A stretch of 64,000 bases of DNA from Embleya sp042956465. GTDB lineage: Bacteria > Actinomycetota > Actinomycetes > Streptomycetales > Streptomycetaceae. A program made the position numbers and the translations under genes. Below are positions 1-8,161 of this stretch, piece after piece. The stretch lies in the NCBI RefSeq assembly GCF_042956465.1, contig NZ_JBIBGL010000022.1, positions 62,001-126,000 on the forward strand, given 5' to 3'. Under the pieces are notes generated by a model. The model was not told the origin of the DNA. It made no database searches and saw only the letters and a program-made list of their open reading frames with translations. The stretch's first letter is position 1, and the number at the start of each line of letters is the position of its first letter.

Positions 1-175
1 TTTCTTCCCGGTCCTTCCTGCCCTGCAGGAACCGGAGCAGGTGGCCACAGTGACCCTCCCGGAGCGCCCGAACGACCTGACGGGAAGGCTCCGGCCCGGC
101 GACCGGGTCAAGGCCGCCGACCGCGAACTCCGTATTCTGGCCGAGGTGTACCTGGAGGCCGACGACCTCGCATGA
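1..175 (+). CDS. C-terminal fragment of an unidentified protein (cut by left edge)
   Basis: An open frame entering from the left edge (first full codon at position 2) runs 57 codons to a TGA at 173-175. Codon use is strongly G/C-third-position, as in the other real genes here. The visible tail is hydrophilic and acidic and ends in EADDLA, with no membrane segment and no motif I recognise. It converges with the minus-strand membrane gene that follows. The function cannot be assigned because most of the protein lies outside the window. Confidence 0.6.
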   Translation, partial: FFPVLPALQEPEQVATVTLPERPNDLTGRLRPGDRVKAADRELRILAEVYLEADDLA

Positions 176-192
176 CGAACGCGTCGGTGCGT

Positions 193-627
193 TCACGGGT
201 TTCCGATGGCGTCGACCGTGTCCGGATCGGAGCCCGAAACGTATCTCACCCAAACCAGCACCAGCACCAGCACCAAGAAGGCGACGGACAGAGCGCATAT
301 CGCCCACGAGCCACCAAGGGCAGCCGCAACCGCAAGTACGCCCTGCCCGATGAGTGCCGGAATCACGATCCACGGAGCAGTCGCACCGGAATCTTTGTCT
401 CGGAACAGGCCGCGGATACCCAGGATATCGGCGAAGATGACGATTCCGGAGATCGCGAGAACCAGCGACGTCTCTCCTTCGCCCTCGTCGCTTCCCTCGA
501 GGTGGTCGTTCGGCCCGACCCCCTCGGAGAAGAGAACGAACAAAGCGGCATACCACCCGAGAATAATAATTTGGACAATTAATCCCAAAGTTATTGTTCC
601 CTTGGCCAGCCTGGATACGCGTTTCAA
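193..627 (-). CDS. small integral membrane protein, unknown function
   Basis: Encodes 144 aa. The start is TTG at 627, chosen because AAGGAG lies six bases upstream. Hydrophobic stretches near residues 10-33, 55-70, 85-100 and 108-126 suggest four membrane segments. A short acidic loop rich in Glu, Gly and Asp lies between the first two. I recognise no catalytic motif or named family. It converges with the partial gene on its left and is followed on the right by degenerate sequence, so no operon partner is apparent. Third-position GC is lower than in most neighbours, which fits a less-conserved or acquired gene. Confidence 0.65.
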   Translation of the reverse strand: MKRVSRLAKGTITLGLIVQIIILGWYAALFVLFSEGVGPNDHLEGSDEGEGETSLVLAISGIVIFADILGIRGLFRDKDSGATAPWIVIPALIGQGVLAVAAALGGSWAICALSVAFLVLVLVLVWVRYVSGSDPDTVDAIGNP

Positions 628-661
628 TCTGACTCCTTGGCCGGGGGGATCGAGGAAGCGG

Positions 662-943
662 CTACCTGGAGGATGACCTCATCCTCTGGTACCGGAGTGT
701 CATGAGACCGCCGTCATCGGCCGCGATCGAGCACCACGTGCGAGTGTCGCCGGTGATGTAGACCACCCCTGGGTGGCAGCGCAGGCCACTACCGCGCGGG
801 ATCACGAGGGCGGCGGATCGCTCGGCGCGATGGTGCGCGGACCGCCGGTCGCAGTCGGGGCCGGTGTCCCAGCGCAGGCGGCTGGACGCCTGTCGGCGCG
901 CCTTCCGGACCAGGTACGAAGGGGACCACCAGGTCTCGCGGTT
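662..943 (-). pseudogene. coding-like fragment of unknown family, 5' end lost at the tuf junction
   Basis: On the minus strand a frame from about 943 to a TAG at 662-664 has strong third-position G/C bias and protein-like composition (TWWSPSYLV near its start, a C/D/R-rich middle, VVYITGD further on). The same frame continues open into sequence that is antisense to the EF-Tu fragment. That continuation is not credible protein, so I read the real gene as broken near 943, where the tuf homology begins on the other strand. The family is not recognised. It could instead be chance open frame in GC-rich DNA. Confidence 0.35.
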
Positions 944-1191
944 GGACACATCGAGCGCGGCGTCCTGAAGGTCGACGAGAGCGTCGACATCATCGGCATC
1001 AGGCCCGACAAGACCACCGCCGCAATCACCGGCATCGAAATGCACGGCAGGATGCTGGACGAGGGCCACGCCGGCGAGCACGTAAGCGTGCTCCTGCGCG
1101 GCATCAAGCCCGAGGACGTCGAACGCGGCCGGTGCATCGTCAAGCCCGGCTCGGCCACCCCGCACACCGAATTCGAGGCCTCAACCCGGAT
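941..1191 (+). pseudogene. tuf: EF-Tu (tuf) domain II fragment
   Basis: About 84 codons translate to unmistakable elongation factor Tu domain II sequence: HIERGVLKVDESVDIIGI, then TGIEM, LDEGHAGEHV, LLRGIKPEDVERG and KPGSATPHTEFEA in the family order. The G domain (GTP-binding motifs) is missing upstream and domain III is missing downstream; after about 1191 the homology stops abruptly. The fragment cannot make a working translation factor. Divergence from canonical residues (for example KTTAAITGIEM) suggests it is an old or divergent tuf copy rather than a recent duplicate of the main gene. No start codon or RBS serves it. Confidence 0.85.
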
Positions 1192-1353
1192 CGAACGTTT
1201 GTCATACGGCAAACAAAAGCGGAGCACAGACGTCGCTCGCGCGCCGACACACCACGGACGACACCTTCGCCGACACCCTGACGTCTGCTTCGTCTTCGAC
1301 GTCGAAAGAAGAGACAAGGTGGTCGGTGGGATTCGTTCATTAGGGTGAGACGC

Positions 1354-1818
1354 ATGGACATGCGGAGGATCGTCGCGGTGCTGGCCGAGGAAGCCGAACA
1401 ACAGATCCGGGACCGGACGTGGGAACTGACGCCGCGCGACCGCGACCTCGCCCTCAAGGCCGCGGCCGGCCTGCGCGACGTTGTCGGCCCCCCGGACGTC
1501 CAGGAGGCGTTGGCGCAGATCGACCGGCTCGAACACCTGCGGGAAACGCTCGCCGTCCTGGCGGTCACCCTCGCCCGCACTCACGGCCACATGGCCTGGT
1601 TCCTCTCCGGTGCCATCAACGCGCTCGAACCCATTCTGCGCTGGCGCGCCCTGCCCGCCGACCGCGGCGGCACCTTCGGCACCGTCCTCGCGAGTCCCGA
1701 GCAATACGCCGAGGCGGAGGATGCCGTCCGCCGACTCCATGACGCCCTGGCGCAGATCGCTGCCGAGCCGGTTGACCCCGGCAGCGTTCTCCCGAGTCGG
1801 CAGGCGGACGAGGCTTGA
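1354..1818 (+). CDS. hypothetical helical protein
   Basis: A 154-aa soluble protein starting at ATG 1354, with GGGTGAGA just upstream as ribosome binding site; an in-frame GTG at 1345 is a weaker alternative. It is predicted to be almost wholly helical and rich in Ala, Leu, Arg and Glu. A charged N-terminal third (RRIVAVLAEEAEQQI) is followed by paired-helix segments and a disordered Pro/Ser tail. There are no cysteines, signal peptide or membrane segments. I do not recognise the family. The codon bias is strong, so it is probably a real gene. It stands alone between the tuf fragment and the acetyltransferase. Confidence 0.65.
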   Translation: MDMRRIVAVLAEEAEQQIRDRTWELTPRDRDLALKAAAGLRDVVGPPDVQEALAQIDRLEHLRETLAVLAVTLARTHGHMAWFLSGAINALEPILRWRALPADRGGTFGTVLASPEQYAEAEDAVRRLHDALAQIAAEPVDPGSVLPSRQADEA

Positions 1819-2161
1819 GTACGGATTCAGGCATGGATTGATGCGTCAAGTCGCGTGGCCACGGGGCCGCGACGAGCCCTCGCACCGGGTCGGGACGGCA
1901 TGGTGGAATGCCGTCGCCACGCGGGGCCGCGGCGGGCGCGGCGCGCCACGGCACGACATAAGGAAGGATCGACACCGATGGCACGCGGTGCGCCGCGCCG
2001 GGAATCCATCGGGCCGGTAACCGGAGCGCGAGCGAGCCCGATCGGGGGCCGGGGCCGGAACCAGGGCCGGGAACGCGGCCGACCGCGTGAGGTATCGTCG
2101 ACGGCATACCGCATCGCATGGCGGCCTCCTTCCTCGCAGCAAAGCCGTTCGGAGGTCCTTC
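1819..2161. other. intergenic region, no gene recognised
   Basis: Open frames cross this stretch in several phases, but none shows a credible start or protein-like composition. It holds the upstream region of the acetyltransferase gene, whose GGAGG ribosome binding site lies at about 2151-2155. Confidence 0.5.
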
Positions 2162-3085
2162 ATGCCTGCTCTCACCGTGCGCCCCTTTCATCGTGACGAT
2201 CGCGACCAGTTGACCGAGCTCGTCAACGCGCATGTCGCCGCCGTGGTGCCCGGCGTGTCCGTGTCCGTCAATACCGTTCTCGGGCAACTCACCCGGCGCC
2301 CGGACGAGTTCATCACCGATCCGTGGGTGGCGGAGCGGGCCACCCTGGTCGCCGAACAGCACGGGGCCGTGATCGCCGCCGCGCATCTGCTGCGCTACCG
2401 CGACGACGCCGAGGTCGGCCCGGACCTTCGCGGCGCGGGCGAGATCGCCTGGTTCCTGCACCGCCCGCCGGCGTCGTTCCGGCCCGGCTCCGAGACGGCG
2501 GCGGATCAGCTCATGGCCGCGTGCCTGGCCCGGTTGGCGCGTTGGCACGTACGGGTCCGCTACGCCGACGGAACCCTGCCCGCGCCCGGGGTCTACGGCC
2601 TGCCCGACGCGTGGCCGCACGTGCGGGCGGCCTACGAGCGGGCCGGCTTTCGGCACACCGGCCACACCGAGGTGGTGCTGCTCGCCGAGGTCGCCGACCT
2701 GCCGGCGCCGCCCACCGAGCCGTCGGTGCCCCGACCGGCCGTGCGGCGCACGCTCGGCGAGTGCGGAACCCGACTGACGGCCCACCTCGACGGCCGCGCC
2801 CTCGGCTTCATCGAGGTGGACACCACCCTCGACCGGCCCGAACGCCTTGCCCGCAACGGAGGATTGGCCGACATCGGCAACCTCGTCGTCGAACCGGACC
2901 ACGGCTTCGAAGGGTTGGCGGACTGGCTCCTGGCCCAGGCGGCCCGGTGGCTCCGCCTGGCCGGGGTCGACCGCGTGCTCGCCTACGAGTCGGCCGACGA
3001 CGCGGACGCGATCGGGCGACTGACCGCCGCCGGCTTCCGCGAACTGACCCGTACCGACCGAGGGTGGGAGCACCGGCAGGGCTGA
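2162..3085 (+). CDS. two-lobed GNAT-family N-acetyltransferase
   Basis: A 307-aa cytosolic protein starting at ATG 2162 behind GGAGGTCCTT. The N-terminal half (about residues 1-180) opens with LTVRPFHRDD, a usual GNAT first strand, and has AYERAGFRHTG, the typical last-helix/strand motif of a GNAT lobe. The C-terminal half (about 185-307) repeats the fold: IGNLVVEPDHGFEGLADWLL resembles the acetyl-CoA-binding region, and AIGRLTAAGFRELTR is again the closing motif. Tandem GNAT proteins of this size usually keep one active lobe. The acceptor substrate cannot be read from sequence. It is monocistronic, and a hairpin terminator follows directly. Confidence 0.85.
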   Translation: MPALTVRPFHRDDRDQLTELVNAHVAAVVPGVSVSVNTVLGQLTRRPDEFITDPWVAERATLVAEQHGAVIAAAHLLRYRDDAEVGPDLRGAGEIAWFLHRPPASFRPGSETAADQLMAACLARLARWHVRVRYADGTLPAPGVYGLPDAWPHVRAAYERAGFRHTGHTEVVLLAEVADLPAPPTEPSVPRPAVRRTLGECGTRLTAHLDGRALGFIEVDTTLDRPERLARNGGLADIGNLVVEPDHGFEGLADWLLAQAARWLRLAGVDRVLAYESADDADAIGRLTAAGFRELTRTDRGWEHRQG

Positions 3086-3097
3086 CGCGGCGAGAAT

Positions 3098-3121
3098 CCG
3101 GGCGGGGGCGTCCCCGTCCGG
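3098..3121 (+). terminator. hairpin terminator after the GNAT gene
   Basis: Ten-base arms CCGGGCGGGG (3098-3107) and CCCCGTCCGG (3112-3121) pair with one G-T wobble around a four-base loop, 12 bases after the GNAT stop codon. There is no U tract, as is usual in very GC-rich actinomycetes. Confidence 0.6.
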
Positions 3122-3582
3122 ATCCGCCGACCGGTAACACGAACCCGCGGACGCGCCCGGAGTACGCGCTTGCTCCCGACCTCCCGACCTCCCGTCGCCA
3201 CAACCCGGGCAGCACTGGAACACTTGGACGCGGCCCGGGCCCACCAAGGCCCCTACGACACGACCGGCGAGGCACGCGGCGCCGCGCGATCCACCAACCG
3301 CCACCACGCGCCGTCCGGCCCGACGCGAATCGGCCGCGCCGGACACGGCTGTCGGCGGCCGGCGAGCCGCGTCCCACTCGGTGGACGTCGGGCCACGCCG
3401 GAACCTCCCCGGCCCTCGCGGGCACACCCCCATTCGGCCGAACGGGCCCGCAGGGCCTCCGCCCCGCGTGGTCCCCGGCGTCGGCACGATGTCCCCACGG
3501 CAGCGGGCGGCGTGCGGATGCAATCCCCGGACGGCGGTAGTTGCATGGACGGCGACCGGTGTCCGACGCCAAGGAGGTCGAC
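3122..3582. other. intergenic region, no gene recognised
   Basis: About 460 bases of GC-rich, Arg/Pro-coding-looking sequence without a start, family match or repeat that I can support. The only functional signal is AAGGAGG at 3571-3577, the ribosome binding site of the next small gene. Confidence 0.45.
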
Positions 3583-3807
3583 ATGCACATCCTGCGTGCG
3601 GTGGAGAACGAGGAGACCCGGTGGTGGCACGCGACGGCCCGCCGAGACATCGCCCTGTGCGGCGTCGCGCTGCCCGCCGAGGCCGGCGGCGCACCCGACG
3701 AAACCCTCGCCGAGCTGCTGTGTCCCCCCTGCATGTCCGCGATCGCCCGGGGCATCGCAGGAGGCGACACCACCAGGCCGGCCCGCGCCGAGACGGCGGA
3801 CACCTGA
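3583..3807 (+). CDS. small cysteine-containing hypothetical protein
   Basis: A 74-aa protein starting at ATG 3583, fixed by AAGGAGG six bases upstream; longer in-frame starts lack a ribosome binding site. The N-terminus reads HILRAVENEETRWWHAT. One cysteine follows (IALCGV) and then a CPPC pair near residue 50. The spacing C-x(n)-CxxC with an upstream His is common in small actinomycete proteins that may bind zinc, but metal binding is only inferred here. It has no signal peptide or membrane segment and stands alone. Confidence 0.65.
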   Translation: MHILRAVENEETRWWHATARRDIALCGVALPAEAGGAPDETLAELLCPPCMSAIARGIAGGDTTRPARAETADT

Positions 3808-4262
3808 CGCGACACGGCAAGGTCCGACGTCGCTCGGTACGACCGGCGCGCCGATCGTGGGCGATCCGAGCGCACCCGATCTGCGCCTCCGCCCTCGTCC
3901 GAAAGCGTGGACGGCGCATCGCCCGGGCCTTCCGGTGCCGGCGTCCTTCCGTCGGAATCGACTCCCGTCGGGTTCCTCCCGACCGAATCCGACCGGATCG
4001 ATCTCGACCCTGTCGGTGATGATCTTGGATGTGCGTTCGGCTGCCGAGAGTTCGCCAGGGCTTCGACCGGGCACCGCATTCTCTTCTGCCGGAAGGTCCG
4101 GAAGGCCGGAAGACGGTGGGTGGTCTCGGGTATGAAGGGTTCGAGTCGATGAGCGACCGATGTACCGTGCGGCAGGAGCGCCACCACGTACGGTTGTTCC
4201 GCCTCCCGACCGACAACCGATACGAACGGGCAGCCCACTGTGACGACTTGCGAGAACACGCC
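3808..4262. other. intergenic region, no gene recognised
   Basis: About 455 bases upstream of the P-loop kinase gene. Short frames cross it without a convincing start or family. The segment 4080-4260 is less GC-biased and probably holds the kinase promoter, but I see no clear -35/-10 pair. Confidence 0.45.
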
Positions 4263-4871
4263 ATGACCTCACCCACCCTGGCCGTCGTGAGCGGAGGCCC
4301 CGGCACCGGCAAGACCACCCTCGCCCATGCCCTCGCCCGGGAGCTCGGATGCCCCGCGATCATCCGGGACGAGATCAAGCAGGGCCTGGTCATGTCCACC
4401 CCCGGCCACCGGAGCGGCGGCGGCGACCCGCTCAACCACCCGACGCTGGACGCGTTCTTCGGTGTACTGAACGTGCTCCTCCGGGCCGGGGTGACGACCG
4501 TGGCCGAAGCCGCCTTCCAGGACCGAGTGTGGCGCCCGAACCTGGAGCCGCTCGCAAAGGTCGCGCACATCCGGGTCATCCGCTGCGTCACGCCCGCCAC
4601 GATCGCGCACGACCGCATCGTCCGGCGCGCCGAGGAGAACGCGCACCGAGCCGCGCACGGCGATCGCGACCTGCTCGACGCGATCGCCGCCGGAAGGCAT
4701 TCGCTGGACTCCTTCGTACCGATCTCACTCGACGTCCCCACTCTCACGGTGGACACCGCCGGCGGCTATACCCCGACCATCGGGGACATCGCCGCCTTCG
4801 TACGGGCAGACGTTCCGGACGGAGCCCCCGCGGGCACGGATGGCCCGCCCGCCGCGCGGGCGGCACAATGA
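4263..4871 (+). CDS. P-loop ATPase / zeta-toxin-like nucleotide kinase (AAA_33 type)
   Basis: A 202-aa cytosolic protein. Translation from ATG 4263 places the Walker A motif GGPGTGKTT at residues 10-18, the expected position for this family; upstream in-frame starts would add unrelated sequence. IRDEIKQGL follows as the Asp-containing segment typical of small kinases, then VAEAAFQDRVW and IRVIRCVTP, which match the substrate-side strand of AAA_33 kinases. This family phosphorylates small molecules or nucleosides using ATP; the actual substrate is unknown. The C-terminal 20 residues are disordered. No antitoxin-like partner is adjacent. Confidence 0.8.
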   Translation: MTSPTLAVVSGGPGTGKTTLAHALARELGCPAIIRDEIKQGLVMSTPGHRSGGGDPLNHPTLDAFFGVLNVLLRAGVTTVAEAAFQDRVWRPNLEPLAKVAHIRVIRCVTPATIAHDRIVRRAEENAHRAAHGDRDLLDAIAAGRHSLDSFVPISLDVPTLTVDTAGGYTPTIGDIAAFVRADVPDGAPAGTDGPPAARAAQ

Positions 4872-5416
4872 TCGCCGGACCGCCGATACCTCGCGCACCA
4901 GGCTGTCCGGATCATCCGGAAGGCCGCCGGCGCCGTCGACGAGGTCACCCGGGCGCGTAGGCGAGACAGGGCGGCGAGCGTACAGGAAGGACCGACTCGT
5001 TCTCTTCCGGGCTGGACGCGCCGCCGCGGTCGGGGCACGGACGGGCCCGTGTATCCCTACCGGCGCGGTCGTGCCGAAATCGGCGGTGCCCTGCACGCGG
5101 GTTTTACTGCATGTCCGCGCCGACCGGGTGAGCCGACGACGAGCCCGTTCGACGGACCCCGGGAGAGACGCGTTTCCCCCCGGGTACCGATCGTCACCGG
5201 ACTCGGACGAGATGACCGCCGCGCACCGGGAAAGCGCCGCCTGCCTCGACTTCGTCGACCAGGAACAGCCTGTCGTCCTGCGGTTCCTGCGGCGCCGTCG
5301 ACGCGCAGCGGCATCAGGGCGCGTTCGAACGGGCGCCGATCAGGTCCTCGCACTTGGCCCGGTGAGTGCGGCCCCGGACATGTGGGCTTCGGGTCGGTCG
5401 GGGTGGCGCTCGCCGG
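4872..5416. other. intergenic region, no gene recognised
   Basis: About 545 bases between the kinase gene and the convergent TrmB/LuxR regulator. A short frame from an ATG at 5211 (TAAHRESAACLDFVDQEQ) looks mildly protein-like, but it has no ribosome binding site and runs into Arg-rich shadow sequence, so I do not call it. Confidence 0.4.
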
Positions 5417-6403
5417 TCAGAGCCAGCCCTTTCGGGTTGCGTAGAGGGCGAGTTGGAAGCGGGTCGTGGCGCCGGCGCCGGCGTTGAGTTGTTCGAGGTT
5501 GCGCGACAGGGTACGGCGGCTGATGCCGAGCAGTTCGGCGATGGCCTCGTCGGTCAGGCCGCCGGCGAGCAGTTCGAGGATGCGGCGGTGCAGGGGTCGC
5601 AGCGTCGTCGGGACGCGGCCGTGGCGGTGCAGCGGGAATGCCGAACGCCAGGAGGTCTCGAACAGGCCGATCAGCGCCGACAGCAGGCTCGACGAGCGAA
5701 CGATGAGGATCGAGTCGTTGATGTCGGCCTCGACGAACGACATCGACACCAGGGCCTGGCGTCGATCGAAAATCGTCAGCTTCACGGGGACGGTGGGCAG
5801 TACCCGGGCCTGTTCGCCGGCGGCGATGCACGGCTGGATGTTGCACGTGTAGTAATGGTTGTCCTCCACGGCGGACTTCGAGTAGACGATGCGGTATTCG
5901 ACGCCGTGGGCGAGGTTGTGTTCCTCCGTCTCGTTGGCGACGCCTCCGGTGTGGTAGGGCGGCGAGTCGAAGCGCAGCACCTCGGATCTCGCGGCGCCCT
6001 CCGCCTGGTGGATGCGCTCTTCGATCCTCGCTCCGGTGAGCACCTCGACCAGTTCGTCCGTGGCGGACTGCGGGTGCACGGAGCGCCGATATCCGCGGTA
6101 GGCGTCGATCGCCGCCAGTTGGGCTTGGCGCAGTTCCGCCGAGCGTGTGTGCGCGAGGCGTTCGATGCCGATGCTCGGCTCGATCGGCACGACGGCCGCC
6201 GGGGTGGGCCCGCCGGCGGAGACCAGGCCCAGGTCGACGAGGTGGTCCACGGACTCCTCCACGTCGTCGAGGTCGAGGCCCAGGCGGGCGGCCACCTCCG
6301 CCGGTGCGATCGGCCCGGTGCGGAGCAGGGCCAGGTAGAGCAGGGTCTCGCGTTTTCCCAGACCGAGGCGGGTCAGGTGGGTCGTGAGTTCCTCGTCGCG
6401 CAT
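5417..6403 (-). CDS. TrmB-type winged-helix / LuxR-HTH transcriptional regulator
   Basis: A 328-aa protein with its start at ATG 6403, where the conserved N-terminus (RDEELTTHLTRLGL) begins. Residues 1-75 form a TrmB-like winged helix (KRETLLYLALLRTGPIAPAEVAARLG). The middle (about 80-260) resembles the effector/phospholipase-D-like region of this family. The C-terminus is a LuxR-type HTH (LRPLHRRILELLAGGLTDEAIAELLGI, with SRRTLSRNLEQL as recognition helix), ending in a Trp-Leu tail. Streptomycetes carry many such regulators, usually of unknown ligand. It diverges from the subtilase gene and may control it, though that is inference. Confidence 0.85.
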   Translation of the reverse strand: MRDEELTTHLTRLGLGKRETLLYLALLRTGPIAPAEVAARLGLDLDDVEESVDHLVDLGLVSAGGPTPAAVVPIEPSIGIERLAHTRSAELRQAQLAAIDAYRGYRRSVHPQSATDELVEVLTGARIEERIHQAEGAARSEVLRFDSPPYHTGGVANETEEHNLAHGVEYRIVYSKSAVEDNHYYTCNIQPCIAAGEQARVLPTVPVKLTIFDRRQALVSMSFVEADINDSILIVRSSSLLSALIGLFETSWRSAFPLHRHGRVPTTLRPLHRRILELLAGGLTDEAIAELLGISRRTLSRNLEQLNAGAGATTRFQLALYATRKGWL

Positions 6404-6672
6404 GGCCGTCCTCTTCGCCTTCCGCTCGGAGCGATGCTCCTGGTGGGCCGATACGGTGCCCGATCCGTTCGTCCTGTGCTTGCCTCCGCCGGGGCGTTGT
6501 TTCTCGTCGCGCGGACAGGATGCCCGATCCGGGAAAAGCATGGCAGGACGGCGAACCGGTTGGCGCGGTCCGCCCATTCGTGTCACTGGCGAACCTGTGC
6601 CGCCGCGAGCCCGGATCGGGAGTAGACCTACGCATCCCGAATGTCGTGGGCCTCGACGTCCTTCTTTTTGGA

Positions 6673-8001
6673 GTGGATGTGCGCACACCTGTCCGAAAGT
6701 CGACCGCGGTCGTCGTCTCGGCGATCCTCCTTCCGTTCCTCGCCGTTCAGCAGTCCCACGCCGGCAACGTCCCCCCGAACGCGGGCGACTCCGCCGCCCG
6801 CCCGGCGGCGGGTCGCCACATCGTGGTGTTCAAGGACACGACTCTGTCACCGGACGCGATCCGAGCGCGGTCCGCCCACCTCGTCCGGGCGTACGGAGGC
6901 ACGATCGTACGCACGCACGGATCGGCCCTCGCCGGTTTCACGGCCGACCTCGGTGCCGAGCAGGCGCGCCGGATCGCGGCGGATCCGCAGGTGGCCTACG
7001 TGGAACCGGACGCCCACGCACACACCTCCGCGTCCACCCGGACCGATCCCCCCTCCTGGGGACCGGACCGGGTGGATCAACGCGACCTGCCCCTCGACCA
7101 CGCACACACCCCGGCGTCCACCCAGACCGATCCCCCCTCCTGGGGACTGGACCGGGTGGATCAGCGCGACCTGCCCCTCGACCACGCGTACACCTACCCG
7201 AGCACGGCGAGCGCGGTGACGGTGTACGTCGTGGACAGCGGCATTCGCACCTCGCACAGCCAGTTCGAGCAACGCGCGAGCGTCGGAGTCGACGAGGTCG
7301 GGGACGGTCGTGCCGGCCAGGACTGTTTCGGGCACGGCACCCACGTGGCCGGCACCATCGGCGGCCGGGACTACGGGGTGGCCAAAGGTGTCCACCTGGT
7401 TTCCGTGCGAGTGCTCGACTGCAAGGACAGCGCGAGTACTTCGAACATCATCGCCGCCGCCGACTGGATCACCGCGCACGCCGTGAAGCCGGCCGTGGTG
7501 AACATGAGCATCAACGGTTCGCGCAGCCGCAGCGAGGAGACGGCGATCCACAACTCGATAGCCTCGGGCATCACCTGGGTCGTCTCCTCCGGGAACGACG
7601 GCGCGGACGCGTGCCGCAACACGCCGGGCGCGATCGCACCGGCCATCGTGGTCAACAACGCCGACTCCCGCGATCGACGACGCAGCAGTTCCGACTACGG
7701 CTCCTGCACGGACCTTTTCGCCCCCGGAACGGGCATCGAGTCGGCCTGGTACACCGGCGACACGGCCACGAACACCAAGACCGGCACCTCGCAGGCGGCG
7801 CCGCACGTGACCGGCGCCGCCGCCCTGTGGCTGTCCCGACACCCCACGGCCACACCCGCCGACGTCGAACGCGCGCTGATCGCCGACGCCACCCCCGACA
7901 AGATCACCGACGCCCGCTCCGGAACACCCAACCGCCTGCTTCACATCGACCCTTCGACCGCCTCGACGGCCTCTGCCGCTTCGAGTGCGTCGACACGCTG
8001 A
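6673..8001 (+). CDS. secreted S8 subtilisin-like serine protease
   Basis: About 442 aa from GTG 6673; GTG 6643 and 6679 are alternatives, and none has a strong ribosome binding site. A signal peptide (VRKSTAVVVSAILLPFLAV, then a cleavage region near HAG) precedes an I9 inhibitor propeptide (HIVVFKDTTLSPD to VAYVEPDA). The S8 catalytic triad is complete: Asp in VVDSG (about 188), His in GHGTHVAG (about 221) and Ser in GTSQAAPHVTG (about 373). The linker between propeptide and catalytic domain carries a perfect-length 28-residue duplication, absent from the paralogue at 15393-16610. A Ser/Thr/Ala tail ends the protein. It probably degrades extracellular protein. Confidence 0.9.
   Translation: MDVRTPVRKSTAVVVSAILLPFLAVQQSHAGNVPPNAGDSAARPAAGRHIVVFKDTTLSPDAIRARSAHLVRAYGGTIVRTHGSALAGFTADLGAEQARRIAADPQVAYVEPDAHAHTSASTRTDPPSWGPDRVDQRDLPLDHAHTPASTQTDPPSWGLDRVDQRDLPLDHAYTYPSTASAVTVYVVDSGIRTSHSQFEQRASVGVDEVGDGRAGQDCFGHGTHVAGTIGGRDYGVAKGVHLVSVRVLDCKDSASTSNIIAAADWITAHAVKPAVVNMSINGSRSRSEETAIHNSIASGITWVVSSGNDGADACRNTPGAIAPAIVVNNADSRDRRRSSSDYGSCTDLFAPGTGIESAWYTGDTATNTKTGTSQAAPHVTGAAALWLSRHPTATPADVERALIADATPDKITDARSGTPNRLLHIDPSTASTASAASSASTR
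7015..7182 (+). repeat. 84-bp in-frame tandem duplication inside the subtilase gene
   Basis: Two adjacent 84-bp units (7015-7098 and 7099-7182) differ at only a few bases and encode HAHT-ASTxTDPPSWG-DRVDQRDLPLD twice. The third partial unit begins HAYTYPS, where the catalytic domain starts. The paralogue encodes this segment once. Confidence 0.95.
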
Positions 8002-8161
8002 TCCGGTGTGCAGGCCCGCGCCCCGGCGGGCGCCCCCTCGACCCACCGCCCGCGACCCCCCGGGCCGAACGCCGCGCCGACTCGTCGGCACCTGCACCCG
8101 TACCCGTCCACCGCGGCTCACCTCGCCGCCACCGCCCACCGTCCTTCGAGGAGGTCCCCCG

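Noticed and set aside
1616..4756. A 1046-codon minus-strand open frame across several genes
   Set aside because: It is a shadow of the plus-strand genes in GC-rich DNA: Arg/Pro/Gly-rich translation, no domains, and it spans real GNAT, small-protein and kinase genes on the other strand.
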